From Citrobacter arsenatis (GTDB taxonomy: Bacteria > Pseudomonadota > Gammaproteobacteria > Enterobacterales > Enterobacteriaceae): 64,000 nt of DNA. The stretch lies in contig NZ_CP037863.1 in NCBI RefSeq assembly GCF_004353845.1, forward strand, positions 1 to 64,000, read 5' to 3'. A model generated the notes under the pieces. The model did no database searches, was not told the DNA's origin, and saw only the letters and a list, made by a program, of their open reading frames with translations. Below, in pieces: positions 44,199-53,754 of the stretch (position 1 is its first letter; every line of letters begins with the position of its first letter). Made by a program: the position numbers and the translations under genes.

Positions 44199-45332
44199 AT
44201 GAATAGTTGGATTTCTATGCTGCAAGATGCCGCAGAGATGTTTTTGTTTTTGGCCGTCGAGCTATCTTTGCTGTTTATTGTCATCAGTGCCGGTGTGAGC
44301 CTGATAAGGCAAAAGGTCCCGGACCATAAAATCCAGCAATTGATGGGGGCGAAAAAAGGAAAAGGCTACCTGCTGGCCTCGTTGTTGGGAGCCGTTACCC
44401 CTTTCTGTAGTTGCTCAACAATTCCAATGCTACGAGGGTTGTTGTCGGCGAAAGCAGGGTTTGGTCCGACACTCACTTTTTTGTTTGTTTCACCGTTGCT
44501 TAATCCCATTATCGTGGGGTTAATGTGGGTTACCTTTGGCTGGAAAGTAACTTTGTTGTACGCGATCATCGCTGCCGGTGTCTCAGTCCTTGCCAGTATC
44601 GTATTGGATTTACTAGGATTTGAACGTCATATTGTTGATCACAAAAACTCAGCATCAAGTGGTTGCACCACGAAATGCGATGATTCCGAAGCTTCGGTAA
44701 AAACGTCGGCGGGTTCCAGTTGTTGCAGCACTAGCTCGACTCAATTGCCTTTAAAAACGAGTTGCTGTACTTCATCAGCGAACCCCATAATTAACTTAAG
44801 GACGGTAAAGAACGAGCAGAACGTATCAGCGTGTTGTTCATCAATATCATCTGAACAACCAGCTGTTAGCTGTTGCAGCAGCGAGAATCTGGGCAATGTG
44901 AATCTCACAACGAATACCACCTCTGGCCCAATAAAGTTAGCTATGAAAGATGCCTTACAGCAGTTTAAGGATGTTCTGCCTTATCTTTTGTTAGGTGTAT
45001 TAATAGGTTCATTTATTTATGGCTTTATCCCTTCAGAGTGGATTGCAGCTCATGCCGGAGCAGATAATCCCTTAGCCATACCGCTGAGTGCAGTTGTTGG
45101 TATTCCGTTGTATATCCGCGCAGAGGCAGTGATACCACTTGCATCAGTGCTGATGACTAAAGGAATGGGCCTGGGGGCATTAATGGCCTTGATAATCGGT
45201 AGTGCTGGAGCGAGTTTGACAGAAGTAATACTGCTTAAATCAATGTTCAGAATGCCTATGATAGTCGCTTTTCTGACAGTAATCCTGGGTATGGCCATAC
45301 TTATGGGGTATCTGACCCAATTGCTTTTTTAA
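44199..45332 (+). CDS. arsP: ArsP/YraQ-family permease with Cys-rich loop
   Basis: A 377-aa membrane protein from the ATG at 44199. The TPFCSCSTIPMLRG motif (Cys70, Cys72) is typical of ArsP, which exports trivalent organoarsenicals. Between the two membrane halves a soluble loop carries CTTKC (156-160) and four CC pairs (175-176, 189-190, 212-213, 225-226). Most ArsP proteins known to me have a much shorter loop. The loop could bind metalloid for delivery. Confidence 0.88.
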   Translation: MNSWISMLQDAAEMFLFLAVELSLLFIVISAGVSLIRQKVPDHKIQQLMGAKKGKGYLLASLLGAVTPFCSCSTIPMLRGLLSAKAGFGPTLTFLFVSPLLNPIIVGLMWVTFGWKVTLLYAIIAAGVSVLASIVLDLLGFERHIVDHKNSASSGCTTKCDDSEASVKTSAGSSCCSTSSTQLPLKTSCCTSSANPIINLRTVKNEQNVSACCSSISSEQPAVSCCSSENLGNVNLTTNTTSGPIKLAMKDALQQFKDVLPYLLLGVLIGSFIYGFIPSEWIAAHAGADNPLAIPLSAVVGIPLYIRAEAVIPLASVLMTKGMGLGALMALIIGSAGASLTEVILLKSMFRMPMIVAFLTVILGMAILMGYLTQLLF

Positions 45333-45459
45333 TAATAATAGTAAGGGTCTTCTGGTTTCATGTTGAACAAAGAAGACCCTTTAGCTTCTGTAATCCATTT
45401 AATCAGTCTGAATGAAATAGATTATAAATTCTGCTCTGCATACCTGCTTAACCAAAGTC

Positions 45460-45860
45460 TCATGATTCTGATTGTCGGTACAGTGCCTGAATGTGGCATA
45501 TCTGGGAGGTGCTGTACCCTGTTGCATCTGCCGTTTCTTTCTTGACCTGCCGGTAGTAAAGTACCTTTTGATGCCGTTCCTGAGCGACCTGTTTTCCCTG
45601 ATATTTACCCAGCGTATGTGCGAGTTCAACTCCCTGCTTTTGGCGCTGGCGGTCAATTTGCTCGACCAGCAAAATATCATTGCGGTGACTGTCCATCAGT
45701 AAGCGACCCAGTTCCGGTCGGTCAAGTTTTGTACCGCTGATATTCTCCCGGTAGTAACTGGCTATTTTATGCCCCCGCTCCTAAACAAACTGCTCCAGCA
45801 TCTCTTTTGCCCGATCGGTGAACTGATCTTCCGTCTATGCCCTTAAATAAGTTCTGATGA
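45460..45860 (-). pseudogene. Serine recombinase (resolvase) remnant
   Basis: A minus-strand frame reads ASYYRENISGTKLDRPELGRLLMDSHRNDILLVEQIDR, the centre of a resolvase/invertase catalytic domain. An upstream TAG interrupts DQFTDRAKEMLEQFV, the N-terminal Ser region is missing, and the C-terminal HTH survives as TADATGYSTSQICHIQALYR. Probably a trace of a lost transposon. Confidence 0.75.
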
Positions 45861-46035
45861 ACATTTTTTCACCGCATTACCGCATTTAGGTTATTGCATT
45901 TAATCTATCGCATATAGGCTATGTCGTTCATTGTGTGCCGTCACGTTTAGATTATGGTGTCAGGGTATACCCTACCGCGATAACGCAACCGTACAATATT
46001 GTACTTTTCCCAAACGCAGCCCAGGAAGACAAATT

Positions 46036-46542
46036 ATGAATTGTTTGTGCAGCGCGAGAAATACCAGGTTTAGGACTTTTATCATACTGATACTTGTCAC
46101 TTTTTGTTCCCAGGCAGATATTGCCGGGAGGGTCGTTCGTGTGCTGGATGGAGATACCATTGAAGTCCTGCACGACAGCGGAACACGCAGTCGGGTCAGG
46201 CTGGCTGGTATCGATGCCCCCGAAAAAAAACAACCATTTGGCCAGCGTTCACGCCAGTCTCTGAGTGAGCTGGTGTCACAAAAACATGTCAGTATCACAG
46301 GCGAGGAATATGATCGATATGGTAGACTTCTGGGAACTGTCTGGTCAGGGCAAACTGATATCAATGCTGTCCAGTTGCAAAAGGGCATGGCATGGGCCTA
46401 CAGATTCAAAGGACAGGTTAGTAATTCAGAATATGGAAAAATAGAAAATGAGGCTAAAAAAAGTCGTGCCGGACTGTGGTTTTCCCCGTCACAAACAGAA
46501 CCCTGGTTATGGCGTAGGGATCATCAGAAAGATGATAAATAA
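46036..46542 (+). CDS. Secreted thermonuclease-like protein (SNase family)
   Basis: 168 aa with an N-terminal hydrophobic signal (FRTFIILILVTFCSQA) and the SNase core RVVRVLDGDTIEVL, VRLAGIDAPEK, YDRYGRLLGTVW and a C-terminal GLW motif. The catalytic Arg, Asp and Glu positions appear present. AGGAAG precedes the ATG at 46036. Plasmid SNases are common beside transfer genes; the role is unclear. Confidence 0.85.
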   Translation: MNCLCSARNTRFRTFIILILVTFCSQADIAGRVVRVLDGDTIEVLHDSGTRSRVRLAGIDAPEKKQPFGQRSRQSLSELVSQKHVSITGEEYDRYGRLLGTVWSGQTDINAVQLQKGMAWAYRFKGQVSNSEYGKIENEAKKSRAGLWFSPSQTEPWLWRRDHQKDDK

Positions 46543-46579
46543 TTAAGAAAAAATCCGACAGCAAATAAGTGAGTTAAAA

Positions 46580-47074
46580 ATGACCGTGAAGCTGACACAA
46601 GCCCGACTGGATAATTTAATTGATACACTCAATGCCCTTATTTGTGATGATGACTTGTTAAACCGTGAACAAAAAGAAAACATGGTAAGAACAGTTGCCA
46701 CTCTGGGAGGTATTGAAGAACGAATTCGGCAGATGGCCGAGGCCAGAGAAGCGAAAAAAATAGCTAAGGCCGAAAAAGCAGAAAAGAAACCCCGCGAACC
46801 TGATTTGGTATTCCCACGTACAGGAAGGATCTGGACGACTGACGATTTAGATCTGATCCATTCGATTATTGATGAACTTCCGGATTCTGAAATCGATAAT
46901 CACATACTCTGGCTGTCTGACAGGCAGGGGCGTACCCCTTATGCTATTGCTCTCAAAATTGTCTCGGAGGGCCGTCTTGATGAAGAGTGGGCTAAAAACT
47001 GGAAACCAGTTGCTAAGGAATTGCGTGAAAAATACAGTATTCAGCATGTAGAAACTAAAAGTGAAAACAGTTAG
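46580..47074 (+). CDS. Hypothetical protein, 164 aa
   Basis: Helical N-terminal half with a Lys/Ala/Glu-rich segment (AREAKKIAKAEKAEKKPREP) and a C-terminal part with PDSEIDNHILWLSDRQGRTPYAIALKI, somewhat like a small helix-turn-helix DNA-binding domain. 37 bp downstream of the nuclease gene. Family unknown. Confidence 0.55.
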   Translation: MTVKLTQARLDNLIDTLNALICDDDLLNREQKENMVRTVATLGGIEERIRQMAEAREAKKIAKAEKAEKKPREPDLVFPRTGRIWTTDDLDLIHSIIDELPDSEIDNHILWLSDRQGRTPYAIALKIVSEGRLDEEWAKNWKPVAKELREKYSIQHVETKSENS

Positions 47075-47291
47075 CTGTGCATCAGGTATATACTAATTTT
47101 TAACTAAAAAATGATTTGTTATATTTTCACGAGCTTTGTTAGTGATTAATTATATTTAATATATAAGCGATTCTAAATATAATTTTTAGAAAACACCTTT
47201 TAATAATGTGACCTTATTAAAAGACGCAAGGTATTCATGAAAGTTATAATTTTCTTACTGCTGAAGATATTGAGTTCAGGGAGTGAAGAAG

Positions 47292-48281
47292 ATGAATGAA
47301 TTTCATACATTAAACATCTGCCTGCATAATAAGGACAGGAATGGTGCCATGAGAATATTACGTGACAAATCAGAGTTTGCCGTCCGTAAAATTCTTGAAA
47401 AACTCAAAGTCAGGGCAACATCGCAGACTGGCCGGGCTTTCTGGCTCTGGGTACAAAACTGGATAAACAGTACCTGTAAATATGAAAATATAAAAAGTGA
47501 ACCTGTCTATGTCGAATCACAGGATAAATCCAGCGCCCATGTTTCCGGTTGCACTGAATCCCGCAGCTCTGGATGTAGTGAAGCTGGTCGCTCTGATGGC
47601 CATGTTTGTGGATCACGCCAACACTCTGTTTCTGACAAAACCCGATCCTCTCCTGTATGCGGTCGGGCGGATGGCCTTCCCGCTGTTCACACTCATATGG
47701 GCGATGAACGTACAACGCACACCAGAACGTCTTCAGAAAAGAGCAAACAGGTTATGGCTGTGGGCGTTTATCACTCAGCCAGTATTCAGTCTGGCTTTCC
47801 GCCATCACGAGCCGTGGTATGCGCTGAACATTCTGTTCGTTTTCGCGAGCGTGACACAGCTTCTTGCCCTGAAGTACAGGTATGGGAAAAAAGGTGTAAT
47901 CAGTGGTGTACTTCTTCTGGCTTTAATGGTGTGGCCATTACAACCGGCAAGTTTCGGCCTGGCGGGAATTATGCTGGCAGCAGGGCTGGTATTAGTATAC
48001 TCCGGGCCGACTTACCGGATATACAGGATCGGTATTATCGTATCACTGCTGTCACTTTGCAGCCTGAATGGTATTTCACATATACTGAACCAACCCGCAG
48101 ACATCCTTCTGTTTGCCACACTCCCGACACTATTCTTACCCATGATAATAGTATCACTGGCTGTCAGTCTTTGTTCCGGCAAATGCTCGCGATTTATGCC
48201 TCCTCGTTTTTTTTACTTTGCCTATGCAGGCCATCTTTTGATCGCTATTATCATAAGCTAGTGACGAATATAATGTTATAA
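47292..48281 (+). CDS. Overlapping frame with a plausible N-terminus
   Basis: The first ~70 codons (MNEFHTLNICLHNKDRNGAM, then VRKILEKLKVRATSQTGRAFWLW) look like protein, but from about 47510 on the frame overlaps traX in another phase and has shadow-like composition. Possibly a small gene whose stop was lost. Kept at low confidence. Confidence 0.25.
   Translation: MNEFHTLNICLHNKDRNGAMRILRDKSEFAVRKILEKLKVRATSQTGRAFWLWVQNWINSTCKYENIKSEPVYVESQDKSSAHVSGCTESRSSGCSEAGRSDGHVCGSRQHSVSDKTRSSPVCGRADGLPAVHTHMGDERTTHTRTSSEKSKQVMAVGVYHSASIQSGFPPSRAVVCAEHSVRFRERDTASCPEVQVWEKRCNQWCTSSGFNGVAITTGKFRPGGNYAGSRAGISILRADLPDIQDRYYRITAVTLQPEWYFTYTEPTRRHPSVCHTPDTILTHDNSITGCQSLFRQMLAIYASSFFLLCLCRPSFDRYYHKLVTNIML
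47509..48261 (+). CDS. traX: TraX-family membrane acetylase
   Basis: A 250-aa polytopic protein beginning with a short polar segment, then LDVVKLVALMAMFVDHANTLF and RMAFPLFTLIWAMNVQRTP, the signature blocks of TraX, which N-acetylates F pilin. It has about seven membrane helices. There are no other tra genes in the window, so it may be at the edge of the transfer region or a relocated copy. Confidence 0.9.
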   Translation: MSNHRINPAPMFPVALNPAALDVVKLVALMAMFVDHANTLFLTKPDPLLYAVGRMAFPLFTLIWAMNVQRTPERLQKRANRLWLWAFITQPVFSLAFRHHEPWYALNILFVFASVTQLLALKYRYGKKGVISGVLLLALMVWPLQPASFGLAGIMLAAGLVLVYSGPTYRIYRIGIIVSLLSLCSLNGISHILNQPADILLFATLPTLFLPMIIVSLAVSLCSGKCSRFMPPRFFYFAYAGHLLIAIIIS

Positions 48282-48358
48282 TTAGCTCCTAGATACTTAT
48301 CACTGGAACACTGGCATTACTTCTTAAGAAAAGAACATCCTTTAGTTTAGAGGGGTTA

Positions 48359-48655
48359 ATGAAAAGCAAAACTAAGAAGGACGAAGTTAAGCTATTTTTA
48401 TATGTATTAATGGGAATGATTTTATCATGGGCACTTTATGTTGGCTATGCCACACCCCTGAATCAAAAGTGTTTGCAACAGGAGGGGTTAAGGTCGAAAG
48501 TATTGAGGGTAAGCGAGTCATATCTATTGGATTTTACCAACATTGTAACGTTTGGTGTACTGAAAGATAATAAAAATGCCTTTGATTATCAAGAAAGGAT
48601 TTTAAATAAAGAGTTTGTGGTTTTAAATGATAATGATAAATGTAAACACAATTAA
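48359..48655 (+). CDS. Hypothetical membrane-anchored protein, 98 aa
   Basis: AGAGGGG precedes the ATG by 5 nt. One membrane helix (LFLYVLMGMILSWALYVGYA) near the N-terminus, then a polar C-terminal domain with two Cys. Composition is AT-rich compared with traX. Family unknown. A further 30-codon frame (48703-48795) ends just before the IS66 element. Confidence 0.5.
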   Translation: MKSKTKKDEVKLFLYVLMGMILSWALYVGYATPLNQKCLQQEGLRSKVLRVSESYLLDFTNIVTFGVLKDNKNAFDYQERILNKEFVVLNDNDKCKHN

Positions 48656-48834
48656 ATATTCATTTTGATTAAGGTGATTTGTAAAAAAACACCTTTTTAT
48701 TTATGACAGAATCTTTGAAGTTGTATGGAGATCAGTACTATGCTGATGGCCGTAAATTGTATGACGCCGGATATGCTTACCGATATTTGATATAACCGTA
48801 AGCGTCCAGCGAGAACCGTATTGACGGGGATGGG

Positions 48835-50415
48835 TTATTCAGTTGGCAGTGTGATGCGCCAGGGGAGCAGTTCGCTGACCCGGTTGACCGACCAGTCCGC
48901 TATGACGTCAAGCACATGGCGGAGGTAGCCTTCTGGATCCACTCCGTTCAGTTTGCATGTCCCGATCAGACTGTACAGCAACGCTCCACGCTCACCTCCG
49001 TGGTCTGAGCCGAAGAACAACCAGTTTTTACGACCCAGGCTGACCATCCGTAGGGCATTTTCAGCGATGTTGTTATCTGCTTCAGCCCAGCCGTCCTCCG
49101 CATAGTACGCCAGCGCTGACCACTGGTTCAGGGCGTACGTGAAGGCCTTCGCCAGCTCCGAGTGTCGCGATAGCGTTTTCATCTTTTCACGCAGCCAGCT
49201 CTCCAGGGATTTCAGCAGCGGTTTCGTTTTCCGCTCACGTTCAGCAAGGCGCTGCTCCGCCGGCATTCCCCTTATCTCCGCCTCAACGGTATACAGCTCG
49301 CCGATACGCTTCAGGGCTTCATCCGTCAGCGCCGACGGCGTACGGACGTGCACATCGTGGATTTTACGGCGGGTGTGAGCCCAACAAGCCGCTTCCGTTA
49401 TCCGGCCATCGCGGTACAGTTCGTTGAACCCGGCGTAAGCATCTGCCTGCAGCACACCGCTGAAGCCGGCAAGATGAGTCTGCGGGTGGATGCCTTTTCT
49501 GTCGGGACTGTACGCGAACCACACCGCCGGTGGCAACGCTGACCCGGCGTTGCGGTCATCACGAACGTATGTCCACAACCGCCCGGTCTTCGTCTTCTTA
49601 TTACCCGGCAGCAGCACCTGCACGGGGGTATCATCGGCATGGAGTTTGCCGTCGGTCACTACATAGTGCTGAAGCGCCTCTTCCAGCGGTGACAGCAGCC
49701 GGCAGCATGCGTCCACCCAGCCCGACAGCAGTGAACGGCTCAGCTCCACACCCTGGCGGTTGTATATTTCTGACTGGCGATACAGCGGGGTATGCTCTGC
49801 ATACTTTGAGGTCAGCACGCGGGCCAGCAGCCCCGGTCCTGCTATACCCCGCTCGATGGGCCGCGAAGGCGCGGGAGCCTGCACTATGGCATCGCACTGA
49901 GTACAGGCATGCTTTTCACGTACTATCCGGATAACCCGGAAGGCGCTTCGCATCAGCTCCAGCTGCTCGGCGGCATCCTCACCCAGGTAGCTCAGCGCAC
50001 CACCACATTCCGGGCAGCATGACGCTGCTGGCAGCAGCCGTTTTTCGTCACGGGGAAGTGATTCAGGGAACGGTTTGCGGGTACGGGTCTGCCGCAGCAG
50101 GCGCTGCACGGCCGGGTCATCCACCCGACCGGTAAGGGTATCGCTTTCTTTCTGTAGCTGGTTAAGGTCGGCTTCCATCTGCGCGATACGGCGGGAGACT
50201 TTTTCGGAGCGGCTGCCGAAGTTCATTCGGCGCAGCTTATCCAGTTGCGCCTGCAGGTGATCTATTTCGCGTTCACGCTCGTTCAGCTTTTCCAGCAGGG
50301 CACGATTCAGCGCTTCCTGTTCGGCAAGAAGACGTTTCAGTTCGTCGATATTGTCAGGACGTGAGCTGTTCATGCCGGGTATATTACCAGGCTCATTCAG
50401 CGTCGACCAGGACAA
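48835..50415 (-). CDS. tnpC: IS66 transposase TnpC
   Basis: 526 aa. An N-terminal leucine-zipper-like coiled coil (LLEKLNEREREIDHLQAQLDKL), a zinc-ribbon-like CCPECGGAL...CTQCD, and the DDE core with YADDTPVQVL-type and EAADNNIAENALRMV segments. No frameshift. Makes the IS appear active. Confidence 0.93.
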   Translation of the reverse strand: MSWSTLNEPGNIPGMNSSRPDNIDELKRLLAEQEALNRALLEKLNEREREIDHLQAQLDKLRRMNFGSRSEKVSRRIAQMEADLNQLQKESDTLTGRVDDPAVQRLLRQTRTRKPFPESLPRDEKRLLPAASCCPECGGALSYLGEDAAEQLELMRSAFRVIRIVREKHACTQCDAIVQAPAPSRPIERGIAGPGLLARVLTSKYAEHTPLYRQSEIYNRQGVELSRSLLSGWVDACCRLLSPLEEALQHYVVTDGKLHADDTPVQVLLPGNKKTKTGRLWTYVRDDRNAGSALPPAVWFAYSPDRKGIHPQTHLAGFSGVLQADAYAGFNELYRDGRITEAACWAHTRRKIHDVHVRTPSALTDEALKRIGELYTVEAEIRGMPAEQRLAERERKTKPLLKSLESWLREKMKTLSRHSELAKAFTYALNQWSALAYYAEDGWAEADNNIAENALRMVSLGRKNWLFFGSDHGGERGALLYSLIGTCKLNGVDPEGYLRHVLDVIADWSVNRVSELLPWRITLPTE

Positions 50416-50421
50416 AGAGGC

Positions 50422-50769
50422 CTACAACATAGTCAGGGACGTAAGCAGTCTTTTAGGCTGCCGCCAGTCGATACCTTCAAGGAGCATCGCCAGCTGTGCC
50501 GGTGTGAGGAACACTTTACCATCTCGGGCTGACGGCCAGGCGAAGCGGCCGCGCTCCAGCCGTTTGGTCAGCAGACACAGCCCATCGCCGGTAGACCAGA
50601 GGAGCTTTACCTGACTACCATTACGCCCACGGAAGATAAAAACGTGACCTGACATCGGATCGTCTTTCAGCGTCGTCTGCACCTTTGCCGCCAGGCCGTT
50701 AAAACCGTTTCTCATATCGGTGATACCAGCGACCAGCCAGATCTTAGTCCCTGATGGTAATGGGATCAA
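50422..50769 (-). CDS. tnpB: IS66 accessory protein TnpB
   Basis: 115 aa with the TnpB signature LVAGITDMRNGFNGLAAKVQ and FRGRNGSQVKLLWSTGDGLCLL. Full length. Overlaps tnpA by 4 bp. Confidence 0.93.
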   Translation of the reverse strand: MIPLPSGTKIWLVAGITDMRNGFNGLAAKVQTTLKDDPMSGHVFIFRGRNGSQVKLLWSTGDGLCLLTKRLERGRFAWPSARDGKVFLTPAQLAMLLEGIDWRQPKRLLTSLTML

Positions 50770-51170
50770 CGTTTGAGCTCCCGTATCAGCAGGTTCAGGA
50801 TATTTTCGCTGATGGCACCATTCAGACGGAGTGATCCGTGCCGGAACGCCACTTCACAGCAGATATTGAGTGATTCAGGTGCCGCAGCAGCTACAGGTTG
50901 TGACAGTGAGGAGGTTGCAGGAACAACATCTTCGGCATCAAGTGTTATCGGGAGCAGCTCAGGCACGCTGTTTTCTGTTGTTGAAGGAGGACGTAGTTTT
51001 CCTTCGCGCCAGTACTGACGCCACTTGAACAACAGATTATCGTTGATCCCATGCTCACGAGCGAGTTGCGCTACGGAGATCTCTGGTCGATGCGAGAGTT
51101 CAACCATTTTGATTTTGAACTCAACGGGATAATTAGGGCTTTTTTTACGCACTGCGGTTAATGATTTCAT
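50766..51170 (-). CDS. tnpA: IS66 accessory protein TnpA
   Basis: 134 aa with an HTH in RPEISVAQLAREHGINDNLLFKWRQYWREG, as in the IS3/IS66 OrfA group. Intact and in the usual position nearest the right end. Confidence 0.9.
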   Translation of the reverse strand: MKSLTAVRKKSPNYPVEFKIKMVELSHRPEISVAQLAREHGINDNLLFKWRQYWREGKLRPPSTTENSVPELLPITLDAEDVVPATSSLSQPVAAAAPESLNICCEVAFRHGSLRLNGAISENILNLLIRELKR

Positions 51171-51252
51171 GGATAGCGTCCACCATATTTGGTGTCCACT
51201 ATCCTCTCAGGAATTTCAGGATCTGCCAGACGGTGCTGAGACGACGCTTACG

Positions 51253-51702
51253 TTACCTGGAGGAATACAGGCCGCGAAGCTTTCTTGCCTGTGTCTGATG
51301 AGCTTCCGCACCGGCATTATTGACCTGCTCATGCACGAGGGCGGCTTTCTCTCCGGCATTCAGTTCGTTAAAAGAAGAAGAGGAGGTCTTTGAATTTGCA
51401 CCACTGTCGGACAGCATTTTTTTATGTTCCTCAATCATTTTCTGATGTGCATAGGACGCGCTGTTGTTCATAAATGAATGAGCAACAATGGCCCTTTCAT
51501 GTTCATTCATTTCAGAGAATGAGGGTGTGCTGTTTTTATTAACCCTGTCCGGCAAATTTTCATGCGTCGAGGAATTCACATGACTGACGGCTGAGGCATT
51601 ATTAACAAAACGATGTGCTTCATGGGCAATATCACTGGACTGAGCAAAAGCTGCCCCACAAAATAAAGCTGTAAACGCAGTGGTCGTGATTAATATATTC
51701 AT
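51253..51702 (-). CDS. SilE/PcoE-like periplasmic metal-binding protein
   Basis: 149 aa with a signal peptide (MNILITTTAFTALFCGAAFA) and repeated HExxxxNNAxAxxH-type motifs (HEQVNNAGAEAHQ, HSFMNNSASYAHQ). These proteins soak up Ag+ or Cu ions in the periplasm. It is divergent from pcoA, so shared induction is likely. Its C-terminus (LRGLYSSR) differs from the HRSQITQN end of PcoE, and its stop abuts the IS66 end, so the IS may have altered the tail. Confidence 0.8.
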   Translation of the reverse strand: MNILITTTAFTALFCGAAFAQSSDIAHEAHRFVNNASAVSHVNSSTHENLPDRVNKNSTPSFSEMNEHERAIVAHSFMNNSASYAHQKMIEEHKKMLSDSGANSKTSSSSFNELNAGEKAALVHEQVNNAGAEAHQTQARKLRGLYSSR

Positions 51703-51786
51703 GTGTAATTACCTTCTGAGGTACATAAAAGTTGTCCTTACGATCATATATAAAAATAATCAACCTGTGGGGAAGATGACGTAAAT

Positions 51787-51820
51787 GTAATACAGCTATG
51801 TACATTACACGATTGTAATG
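51787..51820. promoter_or_regulatory. Inverted repeats in the pcoA promoter region
   Basis: CATTAC-N6-GTAATG at 51803-51820 is a perfect inverted repeat, and GTAAT at 51787 pairs with ATTAC at 51804-51808 (GTAAT...ATTAC). Probable PcoR/SilR operator in the divergent spacer between the SilE-like gene and pcoA. Confidence 0.5.
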
Positions 51821-51936
51821 AATTTGTTTCTTAAGGTGTGCTAGCTTCATTTCATTGTAAGAGGATGAACCAGTAATTTAATTTAAATCGGTTCTCGAAT
51901 TCTGTCAGTAACCATACTTTAAATAAGGGAACGCGC

Positions 51937-53754
51937 ATGCTGTTGAAAACGTCTCGACGAACTTTCCTGAAGGGGTTAACCCTCTCTGGCGTAGCCGGAA
52001 GTCTTGGCGTATGGAGTTTCAATGCGCGTTCCAGTCTGAGCCTGCCAGTTGCCGCATCCCTGCAGGGTACTCAGTTTGACCTGACCATTGGTGAAACGGC
52101 CGTCAATATCACGGGCAGTGAGCGTCAGGCCAAAACAATCAATGGAGGCCTGCCGGGGCCCGTTCTTCGCTGGAAAGAAGGTGACACCATTACCCTGAAG
52201 GTCAAAAACCGTCTTAATGAACAGACGTCCATTCACTGGCACGGCATTATTCTTCCGGCCAATATGGATGGTGTTCCGGGGCTGAGTTTTAGGGGCATAG
52301 AGCCTGATGATACCTACGTTTACACCTTTAAGGTTAAGCAGAACGGGACTTACTGGTACCACAGCCATTCCGGTCTGCAGGAACAGGAGGGGGTATACGG
52401 TGCCATTATCATCGATGCCAGGGAGCCAGAACCGTTTGCTTACGATCGTGAGCATGTGGTCATGTTGTCTGACTGGACCGATGAAAATCCTCACAGCCTG
52501 CTGAAAAAATTAAAAAAACAGTCGGATTACTACAATTTCAATAAACCAACCGTTGGCTCTTTTTTCCGCGACGTGAATACCAGGGGGCTGTCAGCCACCA
52601 TTGCCGATCGGAAAATGTGGGCTGAAATGAAAATGAATCCGACTGACCTCGCGGATGTCAGTGGCTACACCTACACCTATCTCCTGAACGGGCAGGCCCC
52701 GCTGAAAAACTGGACCGGACTGTTCCGTCCCGGTGAAAAGATACGCTTACGGTTTATCAACGGCTCGGCAATGACCTATTTCGATATCCGTATCCCCGGG
52801 CTGAAAATGACGGTCGTGGCTGCAGATGGCCAGTATGTAAACCCGGTTACCGTTGACGAATTCAGAATTGCCGTTGCCGAAACCTATGATGTCATTGTGG
52901 AGCCTCAGGGTGAGGCCTATACCATCTTCGCACAATCCATGGACAGGACCGGTTACGCTCGGGGGACACTGGCCACGAGAGAGGGGTTAAGTGCTGCCGT
53001 TCCCCTCCTCGATCCCCGTCCTCTGTTGACCATGGAAGATATGGGTATGGGAGGAATGGGACATGATATGGCAGGAATGGACCACAGCCAGATGGGAGGC
53101 ATGGATAACAGCGGAGAGATGATGTCTATGGACGGTGCTGACCTTCCGGATAGCGGGACATCCTCCGCGCCCATGGATCACAGCAGCATGGCCGGTATGG
53201 ATCATTCCCAGATGGCCGGAATGCCGGGTATGCAAAGTCATCCTGCGTCAGAAACGGATAACCCACTGGTTGATATGCAGGCGATGAGCGTCTCTCCGAA
53301 ATTAAACGATCCGGGTATTGGTCTTCGAAATAACGGAAGAAAGGTTCTCACGTACGCGGATTTGAAAAGCCGCTTTGAGGATCCTGACGGACGTGAACCT
53401 GGCCGTACCATAGAACTGCATTTAACCGGCCACATGGAAAAGTTTGCCTGGTCATTTAACGGAATCAAGTTTTCAGATGCCGCACCGGTGCTGCTGAAAT
53501 ACGGTGAGCGACTCAGGATCACGCTGATCAACGATACCATGATGACTCACCCCATTCACCTGCATGGTATGTGGAGCGATCTGGAAGATGAAAACGGTAA
53601 TTTCATGGTTCGTAAACACACAATAGATGTTCCCCCAGGTACAAAACGCAGTTACAGAGTGACAGCAGATGCGCTTGGCCGCTGGGCGTATCACTGCCAT
53701 TTGCTCTATCACATGGAAATGGGAATGTTTCGTGAAGTCCGGGTGGAGGAATGA
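51937..53754 (+). CDS. pcoA: PcoA multicopper oxidase
   Basis: 605 aa with a Tat leader (SRRTFLKG) and all copper-site motifs: [18 protein letters not shown] and [13 protein letters not shown] Met-rich insert ([21 protein letters not shown] and repeats) sits around residues 370-430 and binds Cu(I). It oxidises Cu(I) in the periplasm. Overlaps pcoB by 4 bp. Confidence 0.97.
   Translation: MLLKTSRRTFLKGLTLSGVAGSLGVWSFNARSSLSLPVAASLQGTQFDLTIGETAVNITGSERQAKTINGGLPGPVLRWKEGDTITLKVKNRLNEQTSIHWHGIILPANMDGVPGLSFRGIEPDDTYVYTFKVKQNGTYWYHSHSGLQEQEGVYGAIIIDAREPEPFAYDREHVVMLSDWTDENPHSLLKKLKKQSDYYNFNKPTVGSFFRDVNTRGLSATIADRKMWAEMKMNPTDLADVSGYTYTYLLNGQAPLKNWTGLFRPGEKIRLRFINGSAMTYFDIRIPGLKMTVVAADGQYVNPVTVDEFRIAVAETYDVIVEPQGEAYTIFAQSMDRTGYARGTLATREGLSAAVPLLDPRPLLTMEDMGMGGMGHDMAGMDHSQMGGMDNSGEMMSMDGADLPDSGTSSAPMDHSSMAGMDHSQMAGMPGMQSHPASETDNPLVDMQAMSVSPKLNDPGIGLRNNGRKVLTYADLKSRFEDPDGREPGRTIELHLTGHMEKFAWSFNGIKFSDAAPVLLKYGERLRITLINDTMMTHPIHLHGMWSDLEDENGNFMVRKHTIDVPPGTKRSYRVTADALGRWAYHCHLLYHMEMGMFREVRVEE

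Larger units (their letters stand above)
48798..51251 (-). mobile_element. IS66-family insertion sequence
   Basis: 2454 bp with ends GTAAGCGTC at both termini in inverted orientation and three genes in IS66 order (tnpA, tnpB, tnpC). The flanking 8 bp are ATATAACC on the left and GTTACCTG on the right, so no target duplication remains. Its right end touches the stop codon region of the SilE-like gene. Confidence 0.88.

Noticed and set aside
47510..48281. Second protein overlapping traX in another frame
   Set aside because: Composition (Ser/Arg/Cys-rich, no hydrophobic pattern) is that of a shadow frame; only the first 70 codons look like protein.
48798..51251. IS66 as a fresh insertion
   Set aside because: Flanking octamers differ, so there is no target duplication to support a simple insertion at this site.
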